Assembly: GCA_918797485.1 (NCBI GenBank) | Contig: CAKKNE010000001.1 | Span: 1,798,001-1,862,000 of the forward strand | Origin: Pelagomonas calceolata | Lineage: Eukaryota; Sar; Pelagophyceae; Pelagomonadales; Pelagomonadaceae | Length of the DNA stretch: 64,000 bases | Direction of reading: 5' to 3' | Shown here: positions 39,159-55,300 of the stretch, one piece after another | Position numbering within the stretch: the first letter of the stretch is position 1 | How the letters are laid out: each line of letters opens with the position of its first letter | The notes under the pieces: model-generated | The model's input: only the letters and a program-made list of their open reading frames with translations | Database searches by the model: none | Told to the model about the DNA's origin: nothing | Position numbers and translations under genes: made by a program

Positions 39159-40253
39159 ATGGCCGACGCCATGGACGTCGACGCGCCCCCGCAACCTCCT
39201 ACGGTAGTAGCCGGAGCCCCGGTACCAGAGGCGCCGCCGGCCGCGCCTCTGACCAAAAAGCAGAAGCAGGCGAGAACGCTCGCGGCAAGACCCTGGGTGG
39301 AAAAATATAGACCAGCCTCGTTAGATGAATTGGTAGCCCACAAGGAGATCGTGGGAGTGCTTCGCCGATTAATCAAGAACGACAAGCTACCGCACACGCT
39401 ATTGTACGGCCCGCCCGGTACTGGTAAAACCTCTACGATATTAGCCGCGGCCAAGGACATGTACGGCCAGGGCTACAAGAACATGACGCTCGAGCTGAAT
39501 GCGTCCGACGACCGCGGGATCGACGTCGTCCGCAACGAGATAAAAGAGTTCGCTGGTACTCGCCGGTTATTCTCGAGCGGTATCAAGCTCATTGTATTAG
39601 ATGAGGCGGACATGATGACGAACGACGCCCAATTTGCATTAAGAAGGATCATCGAGAAATACACGGCGAACTGCCGGTTTTGCCTCATCTGCAACTACGC
39701 GAACAAGATCATTCCCGCGCTGCAGTCGCGGTGCACGAAGTTCCGATTCTCGCCCCTAGATCCGGAACAAGTACGCGGTCGCGTGGAGCACATCATCCAA
39801 GAGGAAAAAGTGAACATCAACCGCGACGCCATCGAAGCTTTGCTCAAAATGGGCCGGGGCGACATGCGCCGCGTGCTCAACGTCCTACAAAGTGCGGCCG
39901 TGGCCTATCCCCAGGAGATCACCTTCGAGAGTTTGTTCCTAGTTACGGGAAATCCCGTCCCCAAGCACATCGACGCGGTCTTCCAGTCGCTGTTGAATGA
40001 TTCATTTAATGATGCTCGCAAAACCTTACACGACATGTGCACGCTGAAGGGCTATGCTCTACCTGACGTCTTGACTTTATTAAATGAGCGGGTCCTAGAT
40101 ACGCAGTTGCCAAGGCGCATGAAGGCCCACCTACTCGCGAAGCTGGCCGACCTAGAATACCGCTGCGCGGCCGCGACGTCGGAGAAGCTCCAGCTGTCGG
40201 CGCTCGTGGGCGCGTTCGTGGCGGCTCGGGCGCTCGCGCCGGCCGAGGCCTGA
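39159..40253 (+). CDS. RFC5: Replication factor C subunit 5 (clamp loader small subunit)
   Basis: Intronless, 364 residues. PWVEKYRP (RFC box II), Walker A GPPGTGKTS at about 84-92, Walker B LIVLDEADMM, sensor 1 FCLICNYANKIIPAL, the arginine-finger SRC motif (LQSRC) and sensor 2 GDMRRVLNVLQS. Placement with human RFC5/yeast Rfc3 rather than RFC2 or RFC4 rests on LNASDDRGIDVVRNEIKEFA and the C-terminal ADLEYRCAAATSEKLQL. RFC loads PCNA in replication and repair. An N-terminal extension of about 40 residues is Pro/Ala-rich and lacks a clear targeting signal. Confidence 0.92.
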   Translation: MADAMDVDAPPQPPTVVAGAPVPEAPPAAPLTKKQKQARTLAARPWVEKYRPASLDELVAHKEIVGVLRRLIKNDKLPHTLLYGPPGTGKTSTILAAAKDMYGQGYKNMTLELNASDDRGIDVVRNEIKEFAGTRRLFSSGIKLIVLDEADMMTNDAQFALRRIIEKYTANCRFCLICNYANKIIPALQSRCTKFRFSPLDPEQVRGRVEHIIQEEKVNINRDAIEALLKMGRGDMRRVLNVLQSAAVAYPQEITFESLFLVTGNPVPKHIDAVFQSLLNDSFNDARKTLHDMCTLKGYALPDVLTLLNERVLDTQLPRRMKAHLLAKLADLEYRCAAATSEKLQLSALVGAFVAARALAPAEA

Positions 40254-40658
40254 TGAGTTCCCTCTCGCGTAAGCGTGTTCTATCTATCCTGCGTGCTGGT
40301 GAGTGGATTCATCACGCGCTCGCGCGCGCGCGCGGGTATTTTACCCAGCTCGGGCCCCGTTTGCGATGATAGCGGGCCTAAGCTAGTCCGGAACTTGCCA
40401 TATCAATCCTCAGAGAGCAGAAAGTCACCGCACGTGCTTGCTAGTGTCTTACAGGCCGCTAGCTCCTGGGCTCGCAGCCATTGATCTTAAACCGCTGCAT
40501 TGCGACGCTCCGCTGACCCATTCCTTGGGCAAGATATCGTATATCGTCAAGCCAGCAGAGTTGCGCACGCTCGCGAAGCGATTGGCCATCGCTCAGGCTC
40601 TGGACTGATTTTAGCTGCAGAAGGCCGGCACTGCCTGTAGTCTCAGGGAGGCGCACGA
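40254..40658. other. RFC5 to AckA-Pta intergenic region
   Basis: 405 bp with an alternating CG tract (40318-40336) and one CTAG palindrome. Nothing else recognised. Confidence 0.5.
40436..40463 (+). promoter_or_regulatory. CTAG palindromic element, copy 5
   Basis: GCTTGCTAGTGTCTTACAGG then CCGCTAGC; 196 bp upstream of the AckA-Pta start. Confidence 0.5.
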
Positions 40659-44756
<4,098 letters not shown>

Positions 44757-45204
44757 GTCGTGGCGCGTGCCCTCCCTCGAAGTATATATCTGTCGTGTAT
44801 GAGTAGGCGGTACGTACTAGCGCGAGGTGCCGGGTCTTTAGCGTATAATGATACTTAGTAGGGGGAGGGGATCGGGGAGGGGAGGGGGGGGGGTGCTTCT
44901 TTGGCAGCGCTCAACCAGTTTTCATCATGAGCCGGGGGAGACGTCTCAACTCCTCTGCTGCTGTTGGAGTGTCTACCACGTATGCCCGGTAAAGTCATCG
45001 GTCACGGGGGAGAACAGCTGGCCGTTTTCGCCTGTGCCGTCCCCGTAAGCATATTCGATAAAACCGTTCGGCCCGAACCGCGCCATTTCCAGGTAAAGCT
45101 CTTTATCTTCGGTAAAATATCCATAATAGAAGTTGACCCAGGGCGGGAACTTCATGTCGCCTACCTAGGGCAGGGTCGCCGCCTTCGCGGAGTCCCCTTA
45201 CGCG
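44757..45204. other. Intergenic region with G-run and odd minus-strand ORF
   Basis: A G-rich tract (about 44860-44893, including a run of ten or more G) could form a quadruplex. The rest holds the ORF at 44973-45155. Confidence 0.5.
44973..45155 (-). CDS. Short ORF of foreign-looking composition
   Basis: 60 codons: MKFPPWVNFYYGYFTEDKEL, then YLEMARFGPNGFIEYAYGDG and TGENGQLFSPVTDDFTGHTW. Tyr/Phe-rich, protein-like and lower in GC, with codons such as GAA, TTT and TAT unlike neighbouring genes. Could be an isolated exon, a gene fragment or a recent acquisition. No family recognised. Confidence 0.35.
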   Translation of the reverse strand: MKFPPWVNFYYGYFTEDKELYLEMARFGPNGFIEYAYGDGTGENGQLFSPVTDDFTGHTW

Positions 45205-46146
45205 GTGCCCGAACGCACTGTCGCGTATGGTCTTGACGGTAGCATCGCGGACGACTCTGACATGACGTGGGGGGCGCAGATCGCCGACGCCGTCCGAGGT
45301 GTGGGGGGGTCGTTACTAGATGGGGTGTTCAGTCAAGCGGGAGGCGTCGATTCGTATATTGCCCAATGCTACTTTACTCAGCCTCAGTTCTGTCCGGTGG
45401 CGCTCGGGCGGGCGGGCCCTTCGGTGGACAGGTTTGGCGAGGGCATGCCTGAGGAGTCGTCGAAGTACCTCGAGCTGGCGATGGCGGTGACGGTCGGGGG
45501 CGGCTACGTTGCGGACGTTGAGTGGTGGAATTACGGTTTCCCGTTCGAGGGAGGTGAACCCGCGATGCAGTCCCTCTTCTGGGCCCTGGAGAGCTCCTCC
45601 GCCTTCAAGTCGCTCGCTTTGCGGACGCCGCTCGACGTGGACAAGAAAAACGACGGGTACGCGATTCTTAGATACGACGCGATCGGCACGGGTGAAGGGG
45701 GCATAGCCGTCTACAACCTAGGCCCGAAGAAACAGACGATTTCTGTCACCATGCCGGCGGCCGCGATCGGTCAGTCGCCGACGGACCTCATGACCGGGAA
45801 GCAGCTGTCCACCCTGGGAGACACCTACGACGTCGAAGTGCCGGGCCAAGGTTACGTGCTCTTGGGGAACCTGTGGCCGGGCAAGTGGACGTCGCAAGGG
45901 TTTAAGAACTGTTACGAGGGGGCCGGCGCGTCGGGCAGCTCGAAATCAGTTGGTACCCTGTCCATCGCGGCGTGCATGGACAAGTGCCTCGAGTCCGACA
46001 AGAGTGATTGCGGTGGCGTCACTGTCGCCTGGACCGGAGACGGCAACGGCACGGTCGAGTGCTATCTTCGCAGCAACATCGACATAGGCCAGTGCGAAGA
46101 CGGCCAGAAGGACAAGCAGTGGTACACGACCTTCACGCGCGACTGA
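45205..46146 (+). CDS. 5'-truncated glycosidase-like C-terminus with PAN/Apple-type domain
   Basis: The frame lacks an ATG at its 5' end; in-frame sequence before the GTG at 45205 continues to a gggcag acceptor-like site near 45176, so an upstream exon is missing or hidden. The first 200 residues (VEWWNYGFPFEGGEPAMQSL; YAILRYDAIGTGEGGIAVYN; VPGQGYVLLG) look like the end of a TIM-barrel glycoside hydrolase and its beta-sandwich. The last 80 residues have six Cys in an Apple/PAN-like spacing (KNCYEGAG ... CMDKCLESDKSDCGG ... VECYL ... IGQCED). A 15-A tract follows the stop by about 55 bp. Either a partial gene or an old retrocopy. Confidence 0.5.
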   Translation: MPERTVAYGLDGSIADDSDMTWGAQIADAVRGVGGSLLDGVFSQAGGVDSYIAQCYFTQPQFCPVALGRAGPSVDRFGEGMPEESSKYLELAMAVTVGGGYVADVEWWNYGFPFEGGEPAMQSLFWALESSSAFKSLALRTPLDVDKKNDGYAILRYDAIGTGEGGIAVYNLGPKKQTISVTMPAAAIGQSPTDLMTGKQLSTLGDTYDVEVPGQGYVLLGNLWPGKWTSQGFKNCYEGAGASGSSKSVGTLSIAACMDKCLESDKSDCGGVTVAWTGDGNGTVECYLRSNIDIGQCEDGQKDKQWYTTFTRD

Positions 46147-46200
46147 TAGCGCACCAACCTCACGACGAGATCTCCCTTCCCCCATCCCTTCCCCAACACT

Positions 46201-46216
46201 AAAAAAAAAAAAAAAT
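46201..46216 (+). repeat. A-tract downstream of the glycosidase-like gene
   Basis: About 15 A residues lie between the truncated gene and the MSH2 3' end; it could be a retroposition scar or chance. Confidence 0.6.
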
Positions 46217-46233
46217 AGTCAGTAGCACAACAG

Positions 46234-48791
46234 TTACGCCCCCTCCTTCTCGAGCGCCGCCAACCGCCCCGCCGCGTCCTCAACAACCTCCGCGGGAAAC
46301 CCCGCGAGCCGCGCGCAGTGGATGCCGTAGCTCTTGGTGGCTGGTCCCGCTTCCACTTTGTACAACAACGTCAGCTCCTCCGAATCAACAAGAGCGTCGA
46401 CGTGGTAGTTTTTAACACAACCGTCCGTCGTCGCCTCCAAGTCACAGAGCGCGTAGAAGTGTGTAGTGAAGATGGACAGCGGCCCCCGGCACAGCGTCTC
46501 GCAGACGGCGGCCGCCAGCGCCGTTCCGTCCGTCGTCGACGTCCCGCGCCCGATCTCGTCGACGACCACGAAGCTCCGTGGCGTCGCGTTCTTCAAAATA
46601 GCGGCCGTCTCGCGCATCTCGCGGACGAACGTCGACTGGCCCGCGCGCGGGTCGTCGGCCGAGCCCACCCTGGCGAAGACCCGATCTAATAAAGGCACCT
46701 CCGCCGCATCGGCCGGCACGTACGACCCGACGTGCGCGAGGACGCACGCCAGGGCCGCGGCGCGCGCGAAGGTCGACTTGCCGCCCATGTTCGGACCTGC
46801 GTCGCGTCGATGGCGTCACGGCGGCGCCACAGTCGACGCGGCGAGCCTCGGAGCGGAAAGGACGCTGCCTCGCACCGGTCACGAGCCAGCACCGGTTCTT
46901 GGCGCCGTCGCCGCCGAGCTTTACGTCCGAAGGGATGTAGTCCGAGACCGCTTCGTCCACGAGCGGGTGCCGCAGGCCCTCTATTGTCAATGCCTTGCCG
47001 TCGACCGTCGGCCGCGTCCAGGCCCGCTGCGACGCGCACTCGGCCAGTGCCAACAACGCGTCGACGTCGCCGACCAACCGCGCCGCGTTCCGTAGAGGCG
47101 CCCGGAAGGTCCCCGCGACCTTCGAGCACTCGCGCAGGATCTCGACAGATGCCGCACTACAAGCATTCGACGCCTGGAGCAGGTCCGAGGCGCGCTTCGC
47201 GACGTCCTTCGTCGTGAACAGCACCTCGCCGCCGCGCCGCGTCGCTAGCAAAGTGACGTGCGAGGCCTTCCGCACCGCCGCGGCGCCGGCCTTCGTCACT
47301 CTTAAAACATGACCCCGCTGGTCGTCGGCCTCGAGCTTCAGCTTCGGCGTCGTCTTGGCGCGCTTCGCGGGCTTCTTTTGCGAGGGGAACAGGGTCGCTT
47401 CGGCGGCGGCGACGGCCTCGTGCAACGCGTCCTCGGCGGCGTCGCGGCGGGACGAGGCTTGCGCGAGCGCGCCGCAGAGGGTCGTGCGCACCTTGAGCCG
47501 CCTGCGTGGTCGATGGCGTCTTATCTCGTCGCGGACCCGAACTAGGGACGCAGGACACGCGCGGCAGCGCCTCGACGTCGACGACCTCCTCGACCAGTAG
47601 CGCGAGCTTCTCCAGGCTCTTCGCGGCGCGGCCCACGGCCTGCTTCACGTCCCGCAGCCCGTCCCCTTGTAGAGCCGCGGCACAACTCACGAGCCGCTCG
47701 CGCAGCGCGTGCGTCGCGACGAGGTCGCGCAGCGGGATGGACTCGCGCGCGAACGCGGCGGCGAGGCGGTCGGCGTCGGCGCAGCTGCGGTGTTTGAGCG
47801 CCCGGCGCGTGCCTTGCCGCGCCGTCTCGTCGTCCACAAGAGCAGCCACGGCGGCCTGGCGGGCTTTTAACGTAGGCACGTCCGCGAGGGGCCGTCGTAA
47901 CCAGGCCTCGAGCCGCTTCCGGCCGGCGGCCGTCGCGGCGTGCCCGCGCAGCAACGCGAGGACCGAGTCGTCGTCGACCAGGGCCAGCGCTCGTAACGTA
48001 GCCGCATCCAACCGCAGGCAGGTCGTGGGGTCGTCGAGGGACAGGTCGAAGTCCAGGACGCGTGGGCCCGTCGCTGGGTCCGTCGCCGCGAGGCGCTCGA
48101 GGACCGCCGCGCAGGCCTTCAACGCGACCGGAGGCACTGAACGTGCCGCCTCTTCCGCCGCGTCGCCGCCGCAGCGCTCGGCGAGCGAGCGCTGGATCTC
48201 TTGTGGCGGTCCGCCGTACGACGCCGGCGGGACCTTTGTTATTGACGCCCCGCATCTTTTGGCAACGTCCGCCGCGGCGGCGCCGTCGTCGGTCGACACG
48301 ACGAGCACCTCGCGGCAGCCCTCTCCCGCTAATGCGGCTTCCAATCTAGCGAGGGAGACGTCGTCCTCGAACTCGCAGACCCGCAAGCTCCGCGCGCGGA
48401 CGCGGCAGACGGCCAAGCCGGTTCTGGGAGTTGCGGACTGCGGTTTTGCGACCCATATCGCTGCAAACGCGCCGTCGCCGTGCTTCGCCTCCCACGCGTC
48501 CGCCGCGGCGGTTCTCCCAGCGGCGCGGAACTCGTCCGCGAGCGCCGACGCGTCGCCGGGCGTGCATCTCCGTTCGGCCTCGTCGCCGCCCGCGATCACG
48601 ACGGTGGCGCCGCGTGCGATGACCTTCTCGGCCGCCGTGAAGAGATTCGCCGGGCTCAGGCGCAGCGTGCCGTCGTCCCTGAGGAGACGGTCGCTCTGGA
48701 AGACGTCGTCGGCCACCGCTCGCGCCGCGGCCGCCGGCACCTCGTACCAGGGCGGGTCGCCGCCGAGTCGGCGCAGCGTGAGCGTCTGCAT
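46234..48791 (-). CDS. MSH2: DNA mismatch repair protein MSH2
   Basis: Three exons: 48791-47559, 47491-46876, 46796-46234; 803 residues against 934 in human. The connector motif VCEFEDD, DFDLSLDDPTTCLRLDAATL and lever/clamp helices follow MSH2. The ATPase has Walker A GPNMGGKST restored across intron 2, Walker B VVVDEIGRGTSTTDG and the TTHFYAL switch. The protein starts inside the usual domain I, near the YxxHxxDA region, so about 40 N-terminal residues may lie in an unseen upstream exon or be lost. MSH2 is the common partner in MutS-alpha and MutS-beta; with MSH6 in the same window both MutS-alpha subunits are present. Confidence 0.9.
46797..46875 (-). mobile_element. Introner intron 2 of MSH2
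   Basis: 79 bp, gtgcgagg ... gacgccatcgacgcgacgcag on the gene strand; duplications gtgcgagg/gtccgaac (5 of 8). It interrupts the Walker A codons; the join gives VTGPNMGGKS. Confidence 0.88.
47492..47558 (-). mobile_element. Introner-type intron 1 of MSH2
   Basis: 67 bp, gtgtcctg ... gcggctcaag, with core gacgccatcgaccacgcag. The frame requires the aag acceptor 10 bp after the expected cag, so the acceptor seems to have shifted. The join gives LPRVRTTL. Confidence 0.65.
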
Positions 48792-49320
48792 GGCTGCGCA
48801 GCGACGGCGTACTGGTGGCGTACAGTAACGACTGTTGCGCAGCGACGGCGTCTAGTGGCGCGCAGTAAGCTGTGTCTCAGGCAGCTGGTCTCAGCTTGTG
48901 CCACAGCGAATTTGGTGCGGTCTCTCGCCCCAGCAGCAATCTGTATTCAAATTTCGTGCTCCCTGCGCTCGCACACGCGACCAATTGGCATCAATGCCGC
49001 GAGAGCGCCGAGCTGGCTTGCTTGGTCTGGCTTGCTAGTGTCTCACAACCGCTAGCTCGCAACCGGTCAGAGCCCTCTCTCGACTAGTACGACACACCGG
49101 GCGACGACCGTTGCGAAGAAGAGTGCGGCCCGCTACGCTAAAAAAAAACTGAGCCAAGCTCCAGCGCCGCCGTGCGCTACAGCCGCATTGCTGCCCCCGG
49201 CACCCATGCTCGCGCCTTCCATAGAAAGGGCTGCGGCCTGAGCGGCATCGCTGCGAGACGCCCCGGTCCACGAGACGTGAAGGCTGAAGGAACCACAAGG
49301 TGGGGCTGCCCACAGCACAC
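48792..49320. other. Divergent intergenic region MSH2/Ank-TRAF
   Basis: A 42-bp unit is tandemly duplicated just upstream of MSH2 (gcgcagcgacggcgt at 48796 and 48838) and a CTAG palindrome lies mid-way. Nothing else recognised. Confidence 0.6.
49030..49056 (+). promoter_or_regulatory. CTAG palindromic element, copy 6
   Basis: GCTTGCTAGTGTCTCACAAC then CGCTAGC; between divergent starts, 239 bp from MSH2 and 265 bp from the Ank/TRAF gene. Confidence 0.5.
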
Positions 49321-52300
49321 ATGGCACCGGGCCGAGTAAGCCTGCCGCCCGCCGTCGCCGCGAACCCGCTCGCGCGCCCCGTCCCGCGACCCCAGCAGAA
49401 GCGCAAGAAGAAACAAGATGGCATCAGGGGCCCGGGCGGCGTGCGCTACGGACTGGCGCATCATCTAGATGAGCCGTCAGAGCTCACCGAAGCGAACCCC
49501 GTCAGGAGACGACGCAAGGCCATGCGTCGAGTCGATTCTCATAAACCGGTCTTCACGGACCTGATGAAGGCGGCCGCTGTTGGGAGACAGTCGGAGGTCG
49601 AGTATCTGCTCACGCAACCAGAAACTCTATTAACACTGTTCGCCACGGATCGAAGCGGGAGGAACGCCCTGGAGTGGGCCCGGCAGAAGAAGTTTGATGG
49701 ATGTGCTTCTCTGATTCAGGAAGCCATGTCTCGAGAAGTGCGCGTGCGCGCGGAGGACCGCGAGGCTCAGGAGCGCATTTTTGATTTGAAGAGGATCGTG
49801 CGGACGAATGGGCGCATCCGGGCCGTCGTCGAGCACGCGATCAATGAAAGAGATATAGTTACTATATCAAATTGTGTGGACGGAGCAGATTTCGATCGCC
49901 AGGAGTATGTCAGAGCCTGCAATTTACTCCAGGGCTACATGAATAGACATAGCGACGAGACGATGATCACGGACAACTCTCAAGAAGAATTTGATCCGGA
50001 CCCCGAGGCGTACTACGTGGACGTCGAGACGCTGGCTGGTAGTGATTCAGCGTTGAAAATCTGTGATCTGATGGCGCCACGCGTCGATGGCGTCGAGGTG
50101 GCGCTGCCGAGACGCCGTCGACGAGAGATCGCCCCGCCCGCACAAATATCTCACAAAACGACAACGCAGGCACGGCGCTCTTCGTGGCCTGCGCCGAGAA
50201 CCAGGTCGAACTCGCCGACAAACTGTTAACATTAGGCGCGGTCGTCGACTTCGAGAACCAGCGAGGCCACACGGCATTAAGTTGGGCGTGTGTGTGCGGC
50301 GCCGACAAAGTCGTGGAACTCTTATTAACGCACGGCGCCGACCCGAAACGCAAATCTAAATTGGAGGAACGCGTACCGCTCGCCCATGCGGCGCAGCACG
50401 GCCACGCGCGGTGCTGCCAGATCCTCCTGGACCGATTACTGTTCGACGCGCAAATGAAGAGACATGAGTTACTCAAACCGGGCCGCGATTTACCGGAAAA
50501 AGAAGCTTATGTGGTCGAAAGGCACTGGATGCGCGACTTCGAAGAAAATGTATCATATGTCGATCCTGGTACGGATCTAACCGCCCTCGAGTTAGCCAAG
50601 ACGGCACCGGACTGCGACGACTGCGTGAAGGTCTTGGAGATGGCCGAAGCAAGAGTCTTACAACGTAAACAAGAACTCGTGGCGTTGGACCTGGGCCAAG
50701 CGCCCGTCCAGTGCCCGCGCGAATGCGGCGCCGGCCTCATGCAACAATGTCGTTTGACCTACCATATGTTGAATGAATGCGACTTGAGGCCGACGGGCTG
50801 CGATAATTGCGGCGGGACCTTACCTTTGAGGTATCTCCAACAGCATAACGAGACCGAATGTCCCGCGCGGAAAAAAGCCTGTAAGCTCTGTGGTGTCCAA
50901 GTGCTACTCCCGCAGATGTCTGCTCATCATAATTTCTTGTGTAGAATGCGGTTAGCGGCTTGTCGACTCGGGTGTGGTGCGCAGTTGCCCGTGACACAGT
51001 TGCCAAGGCATGAGGTCACGAAGTGCAGGTGGCGAGGAGTGCCTTGCCCCATACCGGGGTGTGGTCGCGAAATCCGAGCGAAAGATCTTAAGCAGCATAT
51101 GAAGGAAGAATGTTTAAGGAGACCGGTCGGGTGTCGACTAGGTTGTGGGCTGAAGGTGCCTTACGAGGAACGCGAACACCACGAGAACAATGTTTGCACT
51201 AGACCATGCATGTGGTGTGGTGAGCGCATAGGACCCGAGAGTCGTAGGAGGTTGCACGAGCGCTTCCACTGCCCGAAGAGGCACGTGCAGTGCCCGAATT
51301 TGTGCGGCGTCGAGGGCGTCGCGGAAGAAGATATGGAGGCGCATTGTATCAAAGATTGCCCCCTGTATCCGTCGGCGTGTCCGAACGGGTGTGCCTGGAC
51401 GGGTTATCGGAGGGAAGTGCGCATCCACATCGACGGCGAATCCGGGAGTTGTCCGGAGCGGAAACGGAGGTGTAGGTACGACATGCTGGGACGACGTATT
51501 CGATTCCGAACGAATGAACAACCCCCTTGCCATTCCCACGAGCAGTACAAGGCCGCCGAGACGGCGTTTCGTATGATGGACGCCGATGGCGACGGTGAGT
51601 TAACTGCAGCTGAGATCTATAACGCCCTCGTGAAGCTGGGCATGCCGCAGACCATCGACTATGTCCGGGATATCGTGGAGAAGGCCGATGAGGACGGGAA
51701 CGGGACTGTCAGTCGTAGGGAGTACCTCGATGCTGTCGCAGCAGACTTGATACCAGAGGGCTGGAACCGGAAGTGGGAGACGGGTCAACTCAGGAAGTAT
51801 GATGTATCTTCCGATCAATACTTAGTTTTTTGTTCTACAAGACCACCTCAACATATGCGGCTCTGTGAGATCGAGGGGCTACAGATCATCGATTCCCATG
51901 GATACAAGTGCGGCTTCATCAAGGGCAAGGACATGGCTGAACACCTTTCAGAAGGTTGTTGTAGTAAACCCTTCGCCGGTCGAGTTCCGGACGATAGTGA
52001 TTCGGACGAACCGATCGGCTCGCCACTATCACAGTCCTCGCGCTCCTTTGTGTCAGATGATAGTGATATGGAAGTGCCGGAGGGTAAAGCACGACCACGA
52101 ATAACATCTCTGGAAGACGCCTTCGGCAAGCCGCCGGACATGGAGGGCAAGATCATTAATCCGATAGATGTGGACCCTGAGACAGGTGTGGCTTATGGTT
52201 CGACGGCAAAGCGGTGCAAGTACGGCTGCAACGCGTCGTTTCCGTTGAACGAGTTGGGCATCGATGCCTATCAACATCATCGAGATAACGAGTGCCCGAA

Positions 52301-55300
52301 ACGGCCCGTGACGTGCGAGTACTGCGGCGATAGCTCGTTGTGGGCCGAAGAGATGGACGAGCACCTACTCAAATGCCCGGTCAAGACGTACAAACCCCCA
52401 CCGCCGGGCTACAAGTGCGCCTGCGGCGAGTGGGTCCTTCGCAAGAATCAGATCGACCATAGCGTGACCTGTGTGGCCAAGCAGCAGTACTGCCCCGGCG
52501 GCTGCGGTCTCAAAATGCTTGTAAGTGAGGTCGAAGTACATATGAAGGAGAAGTGCCCCAAGAGGCACCTAAGACGAGGTGTGCTCGTGGATTGTCGGTT
52601 AGGGTGCGGCGCGTCGGACATCCCGTTCGCGTTGGAATTCCAACACATCACGACGGAGTGTCCTCGGCGCATCGTCGAGTGCGCGCCGGGCGTCGGGGGC
52701 GGCTGTCTGGCGACGTTTCCGGCGAGCATGTGGGAGGAACATGCGCACGTCTGTCCGTGCCGACCGGTGCTCTGTGGCGCGGGCGCCGAGGGCTGTGTGC
52801 GGGAATTGCGATCGTGGGTCTCTCAGGACAAACGGCTGGTGAGATGCGACGTCCACAACGCGTCGGCTTTACTCTTTGCCGTGCGCGCGAACGACACGGG
52901 TCTGTTGTACCACTTGATCGACGCGTGTAGCAGAAACCAGCAAGAGTTAGAGTTAGAAGCATCGGACGGCCACAATGCCTTGACCAAGGCCTGTGAAGAT
53001 GCGAATCTAGAACACATTGAGATTTTGTGGCGATGTGGCGTGAACGTGAACCGAGAAACAGGAAGGGGAAGAACAGCCTTAATAGAAGCGGCCAAGAACG
53101 GCCACCAGGACGTTTGTAGATTTTTGGTGGATCGAGGTGCGAACATCAAACACCGAAATAGATTAGGTAAAAGCGCGCTGCAGTGGGCGGCGCTGTCTGG
53201 CCATGTAGCCGTGCAAAGGCAGATGCGGAGGGACGCCGACGTCCAGGAGTCCATGGCCGTGTTGTTTACGCATGTTACTCGCGGGGATTTGGCGGCGGTC
53301 CACGAAGTGGTTAAAGAAGGAGAAGTGCATACGACCGGATGCATTTTACAGCTGTCGAATGAGTTACTTGAAGAAGATAGATTGTTGGAAGTCGCGCAAA
53401 CTTCCTTGAAAGCCTCGGAGAAGGAGCTTATTGAATTTCAGCAGAAGGAAAGGGAAGGCTTGCACAACTTGGCGTCTTGCTCTCGGCTAGCTTCATTGGT
53501 CGAGGGCCTGGCAGATCAAACGCTAGACGCTCGTAAAAGACTAAATGCCATGAGTGCGGAAAAACACCGGAGATGCGCGTTGCAGCTGAAAACGATCGAA
53601 AGTGCCGATCTGTCCGAAGTGATGGAGTTGAAGAGTAGTGCCGTTGCTGATAGGGTCTATAGGGTCTTTGTTTTATGCTGTATGTTGCTAGGAGTGGAAA
53701 TACCGGAAGGTAGCATGGTGAGGAAGCCCGAGGATCCGGTGGGAGATGCGCAAGTCATCGTCGATAAATGCAAGAAGAAGTTAGAGAGGGCGCAGTCGCT
53801 GCCGGACCAACCTAAAGCCACGGACACGGCCGAAGAGGTCAAGACCATGCTCGCGGAGAAGAAAGCCGCCGTCGACGAGGCCATGGCGAAGATGAACGAC
53901 GCGCTGGAGGGGCTGGAAACAGCTAAGAATAGAGCCGAAGCGCTCAAAGTCAACGAGAAGACGAACGTACCTACGGAGCGCGAGAAGAAGGCTAGAGTGA
54001 AGTTACGAGCCCAGACCTGGCGGGCCTGCAAGAAGCTGCTGAAGATGAAGCCGTCGATCGAGAAAAGATTACGGTTCTTCGCTGAAGGGAGTGCGCCGAT
54101 TGACGATGAATTAGTGGACTTGCTAAGGGAGCGGTACGGCGACGAAGCTTGTTTCAAAAGAGATCGTGAAAAGAAAGGGCAGTTTGAGAAACCTTCAACG
54201 GTTGTCGAAGAGGAGGACGACGACGAGCCGGACGAGTCGCATCTGAAGCCGGAGGATCGGACGACGCCGGAGGATCGAGCGGCCGCGCGAGCCGTGAAAG
54301 CCGCCGCGAAGTACGCCAACGAGGTCGCCGACCGGCCGCCCTTCTTCACGCTGGATGGAGATACCGGGACGGCGGTCGACGCGATCTCGAATGCCGAAGT
54401 GGAGGGCTATCATGTCGTCGGTGTACTGGCTTTATTTGCCAATGCGCACATCGCGTCTTGCGAGAGTGCGCATGCGCAGAAACGCCTGGAGAATACGGAG
54501 AGGCAGTTGCGCAGTCGTTTTGACGACGATCGCGCACCGGCATTACTAGCTGCCAAGCGCTACGCGTATGTGGCGCATAGTAGAGTGAAGATGGTTCGAG
54601 ATGAAAGAGACCAGTGGATCAAGGAGGTTTCTTTCCGTAAAAGAAGAGTGCGCGCGTGGGAAGGTAAAGTACGAGCGGCTCGCGTGCTGCAGCAGTACAC
54701 GCCGCAGGGCCACTCGCTGTTGACTTGGGCGTGCTGTTTAGGTATAGAACAAATAGTGGAGGAGTTGTTAGATCACGGGGCCTGCCCGGGCGTGCCTGAC
54801 GTCGTGCTGGCGGAAGCCAGTCGTGTCGTCCAGCTCGTCTTCAGACACCACTTATGGCGCAAGGAACAGCGGAAGCGCATCGAAGCGTCGGCGTATGCTC
54901 GATCAGCTACGGAGCGAGCCATGCGCACACGAAGAGAAACGGAGCACTGCTTTGAGTTAGCTAGGGTGCTACAGGTGTACAAAGACAAGCGGGGCGCCCA
55001 CCGCGTGCCGTTATGTGAAGCGGCCTACAACGGCAACCACGAATGCTTCGAGGCGTTCAAAAGACGTAAATTGCTCAGAGGTGGAAGTTCTTTGTATGAA
55101 ACGGTACTATACCCCGAGGCCCACTTCCCGTATCGACGAAGGCAACCCGACGAACCCAAACCAAAGTATAATGTGGACGAGTGCGCCAAGTTCGGTGCGT
55201 CCGACCTACGAATGATGGACTGGCGCCACGGCGTCGGCTGGGTATACGACGAGGAAACTCCAAGGTCGTTGACACTAATTGCGGCCGAGGAGGCCTGGCA

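Noticed and set aside
40316-40336. Alternating CG tract as a special element
   Set aside because: Simple sequence in a GC-rich genome; nothing shows a function.
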